64,000 nucleotides of DNA. Origin: Dipteris shenzhenensis (lineage: Eukaryota > Polypodiophyta > Polypodiopsida > Gleicheniales). Within the stretch, counting starts at the first letter, position 1. Each line of letters opens with the position of its first letter. Shown in pieces: positions 21,791 to 32,144 of this stretch. The notes beneath the pieces were generated by a model that had not been told where the DNA came from, ran no database searches, and saw only the letters and a list, made by a program, of their open reading frames with translations. The position numbers were made by a program, and so were the translations under genes. The DNA lies in NCBI GenBank assembly GCA_047967505.1, contig CM106540.1; one strand, given 5' to 3'.

Positions 21791-24300
21791 ATCATGAAGA
21801 CTTATGCAAAGTTTATTACCAACAATAAGATGATTGGGGGATGATTGGAGGTATCATTGTTGATGATTATTACATATTTTTTGCTCACATAATAGGATGC
21901 ACACAAAAATTTGGGATATTATGCCTCCTTAGCCACCATTCGGTGTCTGATGAACATTGGAACTTTGCAAGGACATGGAACTTTGCAAATACATGCAAAA
22001 TTGGTGCAACAGTATTTTATTTAGTACCCCCTCCTGGAGCCATGTGTCAAAATTTCATTCCACATATGTATAAAAGTAGAAGTTAATCAACCGAAAGGCT
22101 CTAAACTAAACTGATTCATTATTCCCTTTAGAAATGCAATGATTGCATCGAATCATGACAACTAGTTTGGAATTCTCAGATTATCCTTTGGCCTCTTAAA
22201 TAAAGACTAGGGACATATACTTTGAAAATAAACTTATATTATAAAATTCTAGTAGTATTTGATAAAAGACTTTTAGTAATACTTAGGAATTAACTTTTCT
22301 CTCTGATATAGAAAGCACGCACAATTGCAATAGTATGATAGACATTTAATGAGAAAAATTAATCCCTAAGCACAACAATATGGTACACATCATAGTACAA
22401 TAATTAACGAAGGTTAAACTTGACTAGGAACCCGTGAACTTTGACTTGTAATACAAAGGAAGGCCATGCTTTTGTGATTTATAAAATAATTCCACTAGAT
22501 CGTATAGTACAGTTTCTTTGGTCTTTGAGAATAATATGTGCAGTCCAAGAGCAAGGACATACATCTAAAGACTTATTCATTCTACTGCATGATCATGAGA
22601 AGTTTTTTTTGGGATTGCACATGTCTCATTAAAAGTATTTGAGCAGACTAAAACAAGGCACAAAGAGCTGCCATAATAGTACTAGATATGGTTGTAGGAC
22701 ATATGTACATAGTTTAAAATTTAAACCATTAGCATAGTGTAGATGTTTGACACAAAAATTGATTTCTTTTTAAATGCCAACTTAGCAATGCATAGTCATA
22801 TTAGAGTGGAAGAAATGATTCATGGGGAATTCGACATCAATTACAAGTAGAGTAATAATATACGAATGGGAATTCGTGATGGCAATGGGGATACTTTTCC
22901 TTTGGTAGTTTGAATCTAAACTAAGCATCTAAGAATGTATTTCTATTGTCAATAGATTTATCTTGTGCCAATTGCATTTGGTAACATTTTTTGTTACTAT
23001 TACATCACCTAAACCATATTTTTGGTTCTTATTGGATAGGTTCAATCTTTGTTTCTTTTGATTCATACATAATTTCTTCAACCATCTTCTTTTTATGAAA
23101 ACTATGTTAGTCTAGTAGAGGGTTGTTGGATATTCTACCATTATTGCACTACAAAAGGAGAATGTATATGTGTAGAATACAAAGATGTAAAGGGAAAATA
23201 GGAGTGAAGCAAATTATGTTAGTCTAGATGGCTTCCTTTTGGATTGATGATATAGCATGCAACATACACATCTATTTGGATTTATTTTCAAATGTATTTG
23301 GACAAAGGACATAAAAAAGTTAATGGAGTGACGATGCATTAACATCACAAAATAATACTACAAAATGTATAATGTGTATGCGATGAATACGATAATATAA
23401 GGGGAAAACACAATGGGAGGAAGAAAATTATGTAAATATTAGATAAAAGACTTTTATATGGTCAATAAGTCACTCAACCTAGCGGTTTATTTTGGACTTA
23501 TTTACAAATGTACATGGATGTTTAGGGTACCAAAATATGAATGTAGTTGACGATGAAAGGACACCCAGTTGACATCGCAACATAATAGTTTTGCACCTAA
23601 CTGAAAAGATGTGCACTACTATAGGAAATAAACATCTCATAATTTGTAATTAGTTTAATCAACTTCATATATTTATTGGTAAATAATATTTATCTTATGT
23701 TAGAGAGCATTGATTTTGAGTTATAATTTTATCATTGGGTGCATGAGATAGTTGATTTTTACACCAAAATATTACATTCGACATCACACATTTTGTATTT
23801 CATGGCTAAAGGGATTATTCACCCTCTATTGGCAAAAATTTCCCTTGAGATATAGTTTTACCTTAGAAAACATGAGACAATAGTGCCTTATCAACTTAAC
23901 ATTGCACATGTACTTCTAATTTGGGACATTAATTTTGAATTACATAGCATATTATAATTATCTATGCATTTGACAATTTAGATTAACATTATTATATTTT
24001 TCAATTACAAAATGGAGAAACCTTAGAATTTTTTTGGAATAAAAATAAGTGCATGTACTTCTCATTGTCACTTTTATTTGGACTCCATATAGAAGAAATG
24101 TAGTGTTCTAAAATTAAAGAATATGTAATTAGCCTACATTAGATATCTTAATAAAATTACAATGATCCACACTTGTTACGTACATGCTCATTTTTAATAT
24201 ACAAATATTTTTTTATATGGAATATTCAACAGTCTTTCTTACACAAAAAACTCCTCCTATGTAGGTAATTGCAATACAAAAAATGCAGTCTTGCTAATTT
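21791..24300. other. AT-rich stretch without recognised gene
   Basis: Open frames are short and none has a recognisable domain. No tRNA or other RNA gene was seen. The sequence looks like old intergenic DNA. Confidence 0.5.
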
Positions 24301-24660
24301 CTAATATACGAAACAGAGAATCCCCTTGATTATCCATATAAAAGTACATATTTCCTAGAAGAGACCATATTTCCTATATAGAAAATAGAAAATTCATTTG
24401 ACTCTCCATATGGGATGTCACATTTCCTATATAGCATTGAGTGATCTATATAGGAAATACAATTTGTTGTGAAAAAAAGAGGTCATTTCCTAGATAGAAA
24501 ACATAGAATCCACTTGATTCTCCATATTACATGACAAATTTCCAAGATGGCATTGACTTTCTATATAGGAAAAACAATTTCCTAGATGAAGAGGGGAAAA
24601 TTCCTCTTTTTATCTAGGAAATATGCTCAAATTTCCTAGTTGAACACCAAATTCCTATAT
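24301..24660. repeat. Tandem ~120 bp units with TTTCCTATATAG palindromic words
   Basis: Units containing CATTTCCTATATAGAAAA, then GACTCTCCATAT, then GGCATTGA, then CTATATAGGAAA follow one another near 24301-24365 (partial), 24366-24480 and 24481-24600. The words TTTCCTATATAG and CTATATAGGAAA are inverted copies of each other, so each unit could fold. This could be a miniature DNA transposon or a satellite seed; no terminal repeats with target duplication were established. Confidence 0.55.
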
Positions 24661-24762
24661 AGGCATTAGTCTAAAGTTCCTTGTGAGCTACTATAGAAAC
24701 ATAAAAAATATTTCGCTTCCTAATGGATAGTTTTAAAACTTGATAGTTGCTAGTTTTAAAAC

Positions 24763-25098
24763 TTGATAGTTGCATATGTTTTTTATTGTGATAGGCACTT
24801 CGAAGGTTTGTCCCTCCAGAAAAAAATAGCTTCGTCCACTCTCATAGAAGCTTGCGGCTCCCTGAATGAAGTAGACACAAACAACAATGAAGATTTGTTT
24901 TGCAAGATACTTGCACAAATCATGAATAGAAAAGTTCTAGATAGCTGCTCGTTGCTGACAGTCATAGAAGCTTGTGGCTCCCTGAATGAAGTAGACACAA
25001 ATAACGATGAAGATTTATTTTGTGGGCTACTTGCACAAATCATGAATAGCAAAGTTCTAGATAGTTGCTCGTTGTCCAACACTGTGAAGCTTGTATAG
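24763..25098 (+). CDS. Unknown ORF with exact 40-residue duplication
   Basis: This 111-codon open frame contains two consecutive 120-base units (24841-24960 and 24961-25080). They encode near-identical 40-residue repeats beginning VIEACGSLNEVDTNN and ending KVLDSC. The reading frame is kept because the unit is a multiple of three. No domain is recognised, there is no clear promoter, and the frame may be an exon or a relic rather than a gene. The predicted repeat is acidic with spaced Cys residues. Confidence 0.3.
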   Translation: MIVAYVFYCDRHFEGLSLQKKIASSTLIEACGSLNEVDTNNNEDLFCKILAQIMNRKVLDSCSLLTVIEACGSLNEVDTNNDEDLFCGLLAQIMNSKVLDSCSLSNTVKLV

Positions 25099-25726
25099 GC
25101 GCAGAGTTGATGCTCTTGGATGAGGAGCTGTTGTTTCTGCTTGAGGTCGGCAATCTGGACGTAGGCAGGAGGAGGAACAGTGAGGGAAGCTAGGAAGGGG
25201 TCTCCTTCATGTATGAGGGTTGGCCGGGAGACCGATGTAGCCTATCAAGTGCACAAAGCATGACTCCGGCCCATCTCTGTCGCCCTATTGACAAAGGCAG
25301 GAAGAAGCTAGCTTACGTAGTATTGAAGCTGCTCTTGAGAAACACAAGGCCTGCTTGGAAGAGTAATCCGATCCGAAGTACTCAAGAGTGATGGAATTTG
25401 ATCGAAAGCAGGACCAAACGAGTCTTGCAAAGGAAAAGTGGGCGTTTGCAATTCCAATATCCCTCTGAGAACATCAATGACCTCCCACAAGGCGCTGGTT
25501 GGGGGGGTGGTGATTTCTTCTGTCTGGAGCGTAGGTTGTGCCCAAGAAAAGAAATCTCGAAGCATGCATGTGGAAGATGGACCTCCACAGGGGAGATGCA
25601 TGCACGTAACTCGCGTGGACTAATACCGAACCAATAGGAGAAGAAGAAGAAGAATACATTTAAAAGGCTTGCCTTGGAAGGTGAGAGAGAGAACAAGAAG
25701 AAGAGAGAGAGAGAAAGGGGGAGAAG
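25099..25726. other. Unassigned stretch before truncated LTR
   Basis: No gene is recognised. Several overlapping open frames on both strands (25308-25696) contradict one another and have no domain. A purine-rich run (AGAGAG, 25680-25720) abuts the broken 5' end of the LTR at about 25727. Confidence 0.4.
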
Positions 25727-27293
25727 GATGGTGACATATGGGCTTATGTGATTGATGGGGAAAGGAATCTACAGGCAGCAATTGTAAATGGGTGAAGGGG
25801 TTGATAAAATCTATAAAAGGAGCCCTCCTCTCCCTTGTTCATCATCTCTTCCACCATTAGGCCTCATGTTGCTGTAGCTCTAGTCTCCTCAAGCCTCTTC
25901 CATGAGCCTTCTCTCCCTCTTGTAGATATTCTCTTATGTACACTCTTGAGTCCATCTCTCTCTAGTTTATTCTCTCTCTATGAGTAGTCTTAGAGCTTCT
26001 GCTCCCTTTTGTACATATGAAACCTCTTCTTCTCCCTTGTGTTTGTAGTATTTTGAGTGTATTTGAGTGGAGTCTTACTCTCATGGTAATGAAAGTCACT
26101 TCTTATCATTTTCCTTGAGTCTCCATTCCTATGTTCTTTTCTCTCTCTATTCAAGTCTTTAAAGTAGTTCTTGTTCGGTCGCTCACTATGCACACATGGT
26201 CCATCCGTTTCCTGAGCCACCATGCAAGCTTCTTCCTCTCTTTTAGGCGAATTCTAGGGGTATTGGATCTTTGATAATTGTGGAGCCTTGAGGGAGTAGT
26301 TTGCTTAGGCGAAATTTGCATGGGCAGATGGTAGTTAATGTAGTAGTCAGACCCCCTGTCAGTATTTGGCCTATAACTTTCTCCTCGGTGGTCTGATTTC
26401 AATGAAACTTATATCAGCACGAAGATCTCTTTAAGGTCTCCCTCCTATTAATTAGTTTCTTGCATTGAGTCCAAGACAATAAGTTATGAGTCTTTGTGTT
26501 GTATGACTGTCTATTTCTACGGTAGTTTTTACCCCCTTTTAGTAAACTGTCCATATCTCTTCAACCAGTTATCTATTTTCAATGAAACTTATATCAGCAC
26601 AAATCTCTCTTTACTCCCTCCCATGTAATTAGTTTCTTGCATTGGGTCCAAGGCAAGAAGTTATGAGTCTCTGTGTATGACTGCTTATTTCTATGGCAGT
26701 TTTTACCCCCTTTCAGTAAATTGTCCATATCTCTTCAACTGGTTACGTGTTTTCAACGAAACTTATATCAGTACGAAGCTCACTTCAAGGCACATCCCCA
26801 TATGTACTTAATTCTTTATATCAATTTTTTGGTGGAAGTTATAGACCTCTGTGTTTTCTAGCAATTTGTAGAATGATTTTGAGCCATTTTTAGAGGCTTC
26901 TGTGAAGGAGGTGCCATGTTTCCCTGGAATTTACCCATCCAGCCAAATCAGCCCCTTCAAGCCCCTTGATATATATCAGTTCATGTCATGTTGAGCCAAA
27001 AGATCTTCTTCCAACAATGCATTGCTCTTCTTTTGGGCGCCGACTGGCTTGGTGAGATAATGGCCTCTGCAAATCCTTTTCTTCTCCCGATGATGGACTA
27101 CGTCATCACTTGGGATGTTACCATATTCATTCTCCTCTAAGGGAAGCAAGGAAAAAGATATGTTGTGATTTTCTTTGCATGAAAATATTTTCTTCATCTC
27201 TCTTTGCAAGTGATAAGGGTCTTTATTATTAAAATTGGGAAGAGCAGGAAGCTAAGAGGTGTGTGAAGTTTCATTACCCTCAACTTCATGTCA
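25727..27293 (+). mobile_element. 5'-truncated Gypsy LTR (5' LTR of second element)
   Basis: It aligns with the full LTR at 29888-31977 from internal position about 519 (GGATGGTGACATA) to the family end CTTCATGTCA. About 519 bases of its left end are therefore missing. The TATAAAAG promoter is kept at 25812. The sequence after it, CATCTTTTTTT, matches what follows the forward LTR at 11192 and marks the start of the internal region. No canonical initiator-Met primer-binding site is visible after it. Confidence 0.85.
25812..25819 (+). promoter_or_regulatory. LTR TATA box, second element 5' LTR
   Basis: TATAAAAG sits at the conserved place in the LTR. Despite the truncation of the LTR left end, the core promoter of this copy is intact by sequence. 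Confidence 0.55.
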
Positions 27294-28080
27294 CATCTTT
27301 TTTTGTGAAGACGCCGGGTACGTTTGGTATTGGATTCATCCCTCATTCATCCCACCTTACTAAATGGTCTCAGGTGTACTTGATTTCATGTTATGCCTAG
27401 TATAGGCATGTATTTCTGATGTGATAAAGAAGATGCCTGAAAGAACTCCGTTAGAAGAGATTGCAGCCTGTTTAAGAGAACTTGAAGATTGTGAAGGTGA
27501 TGCTCAAGCTATTTGCATGGTCATTAAGATCATATCCTTTATGTTTGCACTCTTGAAAATGTTGGCGAATCGATAATGCCGGTAGCAGGCACAATGATAG
27601 ATTGGGGATTGTTTCATGCACTAGCAGCTTGGTGTGAAGAAGAGTTGAGTCTTTGGGTAGTTTTTGACTATAACAATGGAGTGGTGATTCTCAATGCTTT
27701 CAACTTCTTTTGCTATGCAAATGAAGAAGAATACAATATCTTAAAGCTGTTATGTGCACTTCCAATTGTGAGAAGGGTGATTCTTGAATGCATGTATACA
27801 CAATGTTTTCATGGTGCTAGTTGGTCACTTATTTTTGAAGATTTTATTGAGGATCACATTGTGGAGGGTTTTCAACAAGTGGTTATGCATAATAAGTTGG
27901 TCTGGGTATACTAAGGCTCTGTGGGACCTTGTTTGGATCTTATTTGGGATATTATTTGGATCTTGGTGTTTCCTTTTTGTGTTTCATCATGGTGAAGATT
28001 CTAGTGTTTTGAGGGACCCAAGGGGAAGACCCAGAGTCTTATCTTCGGGATTTTGTTTGAGGATGCCGGCTTTCTAGATG
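27294..28080 (+). mobile_element. Internal leader of second Gypsy element, two small open frames
   Basis: Between the LTR and Gag lie two frames that overlap at TAATG. One of 48 codons (27433-27576) begins MPERTPLEEIAACLRELEDC; one of 112 codons (27576-27914) begins MPVAGTMIDWGLFHALAAW. No domain is recognised in either. They could be the remains of one protein separated by a frameshift, or an extra open frame such as some plant Gypsy elements carry upstream of gag. The first element has lost this part, so the two copies cannot be compared. Confidence 0.45.
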
Positions 28081-28698
28081 GTCCATGAAGGATCGGGCGG
28101 AGATTTTGCCTATTTTCTTGAAGGTGTAGCCTTGAGTTAGCATGAGGCCTTGCCAGACTCTGCCAAGGAGGACTGGGACCAACTGGTGGCAGCAATGAAG
28201 CAGAGATTTAGGACAATGGAGTCGCCAAATGCTTTGATGTTGCAGTTGGACCAGTTCTATCAAGGAGAGGGTGAGATGGTCTCTGCGTTAGCAATCCGGT
28301 ATGAAAATTTATTGACAAGTATGAAAGGGCAGCTTTGCAAGCTGTGGCATCTGCATCATTGGCCCCTCAAAGTCTCTTAGGGATGGTTAAAGATGAGCAA
28401 ATTTGTTATGGCTTTGGAGCCTCATCTTCGCTCAAAAGTAATGAGTAAAGATCCAACAACATACGTGGAGGCACTTCACGTTGCGACCAAGAAAGAAGCT
28501 TCTCTAAAGATCGAATCCTCTTTTGTGTCTTCAACAACTTCAACTTCTAAGGTGGAGGTAATGGGCACTCCTCAAGTACCAAAGTTCTCTGAGTTAGATC
28601 ATAATATCTCCCAATTGATGGTAGAGTTTGCTGATTTGAAATTGCATTTGGTTAATGCACGACAACCTAGAGTACCAAAGAGTGATGATAGGCCTTGA
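28081..28698 (+). pseudogene. Gypsy Gag capsid region, broken
   Basis: Broken frames carry a plant retrotransposon Gag: EDPESYLRDF, CRLSRWSMKDRAEILPIFLK, then (28150-28380) DSAKEDWDQLVAAMKQRFRT and LDQFYQGEGEMVSALAIRYE, typical of the retrotrans_gag fold. After a stop it resumes at 28393-28698 with FVMALEPHLRSKVMSKDPTT and YVEALHVATKKEASLK. Stops at about 28012, 28050, 28380 and 28698 show it is not functional. Confidence 0.8.
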
Positions 28699-29640
28699 GA
28701 TAAGAGTGGCATCACTTGCTATGAATGTAATGAAAAAGGTCACTATCCCCTCGAGTCTCCTAGATTGAGAAAGAAAGAAGAAAAACAAGTATCCTTGTTA
28801 GAAGCTTCTTCAGGGGATGAGGAAAGAGAGGTAATGATGGCTAAACGGGGGCGTGGTAAAGCAAAAGAAAGCAAGGAAGAAGTAGATGAGGAACATCAGG
28901 AAGAGGAACACCGTAGTAAGAAAAAGAAGGCATCTAGAAGGAGAATAAGCCAGTCAGACTTTCCTTTAGGACAAGGCATTGGAAGCTATGACTTGTTGTC
29001 CGACCTTAAAGAAAAGGAAGCTCATATCACCTTTGGTCAATTCTTGCTTTGTCTCCAAAACTACAAAAAGAATGGGGAAAGCTAGCAAGCACAAGAGTGT
29101 CAAAGAAGAAAAAGAATAAAAGTACCATTCCTATTGTTCAAAAGGTAGATATAGATGTTGGTGATGATGTGCCTGTGGTTGATGTGATCATTGAGGGTCA
29201 AGTGATTTCTAATGTGTACATTGATGGAGGTGCATCGATTAATGTCATGAGTGAGAAGACCATGATAGATGCTGATTTAAAATACTCTAGTACTACCTCT
29301 CCTTATCACATCAAATTGGCTGCTGACAACACTAGGGTTAAGACCTTGGGAGTTGTGAAGAATTTAGAAGTGGATGTATGTGGAATTTTTGTGCCAACTA
29401 CTTTTCGGGTGATCCCTACCAAGCCAGATGCACGTGCATATCCATTGATTTTGGGAAGGCCTTGGCTACGCAAGGTGAAGGCTGTTCAAAAGTGGGATAC
29501 TGGAGAATTGATTTCACAGGAAAATGATAAGAAGGTGCACTACAACATCAGAAGCCCCAAAAAGGAAGTTGTCAAGGAGTCGTCTTCAACATCAGAGAGT
29601 TCGAGCTCTGACTTAACCGATGAAGAAGAAGAGACAGGGT
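28699..29640 (+). pseudogene. Gypsy zinc knuckle, linker and protease, second copy
   Basis: It begins at CYECNEKGHYPLESP, a zinc knuckle whose final Cys appears as Ser. The Lys/Glu-rich linker follows (28765-29085). A frameshift near 29049-29085 leads to the protease frame 29049-29642, with NVYIDGGASINVMS near residue 56 and ILGRPWLRKVKAVQKWD near residue 129. It parallels 13344-14236 of the first element almost throughout, with small differences such as a 12-base gap in the linker. The frame ends TGA at 29640 in an acidic tail. Confidence 0.85.
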
Positions 29641-29887
29641 GAAGCTCTGAGGAGTCCAGCTCAGAGGGTGAGGTGGAAGGAGTGGCCTTTGGTCTTTGTC
29701 TTAGTGCTGATCGGGATGAGTCAGGAAGGAACAAGGTGGTGGTGAAACCTATCAGCTTGAGGATGTTGACGGCATGGTGATACCCAGACGCACCAATGAG
29801 TATCGCCTTAAATTCTTATATGCTCGACCACCTTGAGGGCCAGCAGACCCTCTCTGTCACCAGAGAGGATCTACTGGGGGGGAAAGA
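29641..29887 (+). mobile_element. Deletion junction, pol tail and polypurine tract
   Basis: The text follows the first element to GTGGTGGTG (29744), then jumps to AACCTATCAGCTTGAGGATG, the end of integrase. Relative to the first element about 3.07 kb (roughly 14365-17435) is missing: all of RT, RNase H and integrase. The tail is followed by a perfect 8-base stem (CCTCTCTG, loop TCAC, CAGAGAGG; 29849-29868) and a polypurine tract (CTGGGGGGGGAAAGA, 29874-29887) directly before the 3' LTR. This makes the second element a non-autonomous deletion derivative. Confidence 0.85.
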
Positions 29888-31977
29888 TGTGACGCCAAAA
29901 ATTGATATTTTTTATTTGGCATTGGTATTGTTTTCTTCTATGTTTGATAAGAGTTTGAGTATCAAGTGATAGCCTAGCGGCTCTCACTTATTTCTATTTT
30001 CTAAGATATTGTATGGGATTGAGAGGATGAGTGGAATGGATCATTGTAAATACCATAGGTATGAATTATAAATACCTTGGTATGGGGTGAGCATTATTTG
30101 TGTATGGGATATTATGGGGTTTTTAGAAAATAGGAAGAGTGAGTCATATAAAGAGGTGGGCTCATGTCCATGTGTTCCAATAATATAAGAAAGGCCACAT
30201 GCCAAGCATGTGGAAGGCATGTGGAGGAGTGTGGAGTCAAGAGGAATCCTTCTAGAATTCCCATGTGGAATAAGGAGGATGTGGACATATGGAAAAGAGA
30301 GGGTCCCTATGGGCTCCATGTGGGGAGACTTTTGACTTTCTCAATATTTTAAGAGTCTTGAGCATCTTTTGAGGGGAGACATGGCAAGAGTAGCCAAAAA
30401 GGACATGGATGGTGACATACGAGCTTATGTGATTGATGGGGAAAGGAATCTACAGGCAGCAATTGTAAATGGGTGAAGGAGGGTGACAAAATCTCTATAA
30501 AAGGAGCCCTTCTCTCCCTTGTTCATCATCTCTTCCACCATTAGGCCTCATGTTGCTGTAGCTCTAGTCTCCTCAAGCCTCTTCCATGAGCCTTCTCTCC
30601 CTCTTGTGGATATTCTCTTATGTACACTCTTGAGTCCATCTCTCTCTAGTTTATTCTCTCTATGAGTAGTCTTGGAGCTTCCGCTCCCTCTTGTATGTAT
30701 GAAACCTCTTCTTCTCCCTTGTGTTTGTAGTATTTTGAGTGTATTTGAGTGGAGTCTTACTCTCATGGCAATGAAAGTCACTTCTTATCATCTTCCTTGA
30801 GTCTCCATTCCTATGTTCTTTTCTCTCTCTATTCAAGTCTCTAAAGTAGTTCTTGTTCGGCCGCTCACTGTGCACACATGGTCCATCTGTTTCCCGAGCC
30901 ACCATGCAAGATTTTTCCTCTCTTTTAGGAAAATTCTAGGGGTATTGGATCGTTGATAATTGTGGAGCCTTGAGGGAGTAGTTTGCTTAGGCAAAATTTG
31001 CATGGGCAGATGGCAGTTAATATAGTAGTTAGACCCCCTGTTAGTATTTGGCCTATAACTTTCTCCTCGGTGGTCCGATTTGAATAAAACTTATATCAAC
31101 GCGAATTCTCTTTAAGGGCCTCCCTCCCATGTAATTATTTTCTTGCATTGGGTCCAGGACAAGAAGTTATGAGTCTTTGTGTATGACTGTTTATTTCTAT
31201 GGCAGTTTTTACCCCCTTTCAGTAAACTATCCATATCTCTTCAACTAATTATCTGTTTTCAATAAAACTTATATTAGTACGAATCTCTCTTTAAGGGTCT
31301 CCCTCCCATGTAATTAGTTTCTTGAATTGGATCCAAGACAAAAAGTTATGAGTCTCTATGTATGACTGTTTATTTCTATGGCAGTTTTTACGCCCTTTCA
31401 GTAAACTATCCATATCTCTTCAACCGGTTATCTATTTTCAACAAAAGTTATATCAATACAAAGCTCACTTCAAGCACATCCCTGCATGTACTTTAATTTT
31501 TTATATCATTTTTCTGGTGGAAGTTATAGACCTCTGTGTTTTCTAGCAGTTTGTAGAATGATTTTGAGCCATTTCTAGAGGTGTCTGTGAAGGAGGTGCC
31601 ATGTTTCCCCGAAATTTACCCATCCAACCAAATCAGCCCCTTCAAGCCCCTAGATATATATTAGTTCATGTCATGTGGAGCCAAAATATCTTCTTCCAAC
31701 AATGCATCGCTCTTCTCTTTGGCGCCGACCGGCTTGGTGAGATAATGGCCTCTGCGGATCCTTTTCTTCTCCCGATACTGGACTACAACATCACTTGGGA
31801 TATTACCATATTCATTCTCCTCTAAGGGAAGCAAGGAGAAGATATGTTGTGGTTTTCTTTGCATGAAAATATTTTCTTCATCTCTCTTTGCAAGTGATAA
31901 GGGTCTCTATTATTAAGATTGGGAAGAGTAGGAAGCTAAGAGGTGCGTGAAGTTTCATTACCCGCAACTTCATGTCA
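29888..31977 (+). mobile_element. Full-length Gypsy 3' LTR, second element
   Basis: This is the reference LTR for the family here, 2090 bases. It starts TGTGACGCC directly after the polypurine tract and ends CTTCATGTCA, with TG..CA ends. It carries the TATA box at 30496, the diverged ~177-base internal repeats (about 31010-31540) and the conserved short open frame at 31601-31825. It differs from the truncated 5' LTR at many scattered positions, so the insertion is old. The right flank starts TAGTA; the matching left flank is lost with the truncation of the 5' LTR. Confidence 0.9.
30496..30503 (+). promoter_or_regulatory. LTR TATA box, second element 3' LTR
   Basis: TATAAAAG is at the conserved place in the LTR. 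In a 3' LTR it could drive outward into 32 kb flanking DNA. Confidence 0.5.
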
Positions 31978-32144
31978 TAGTACATAATAGTAGCGGTTGT
32001 AAAGCTGATTCTGTGAAAAAGAGAGGACTCCTTATTTGCGTAAAGGCTAGTGAATGTCATTGCCAAACACATTTTGGGTCATATACATGTTCGACGTTGT
32101 ATCCTCACGCATGTTCTTGTAACCAGAAAGTCCAACATTGCTAG
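31947..32144 (+). other. Cys-rich open frame spanning LTR end and flank
   Basis: The 65-codon frame starts in the last 31 bases of the LTR and continues in flanking DNA. The flanking part is Cys-rich: GCKADSVKKRGLLICVKA, then ECHCQTHFGSYTCSTLYPHACSC, eight Cys within about 49 residues. I do not recognise a family. A short piece (GCKTDFVKK) reappears at 39196-39226, which hints that the flank belongs to some dispersed sequence or a host exon. Confidence 0.3.

Noticed and set aside
25308-25696. Several overlapping frames on both strands
   Set aside because: They contradict one another, have no domain, and lie next to the broken LTR.
27290-27330. Primer-binding site for the second Gypsy element (GACGCCGGGTACG)
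   Set aside because: It does not match a tRNA 3' end that I can name and is not kept after the forward LTR at 11192, where TGGCGGAG is found instead.
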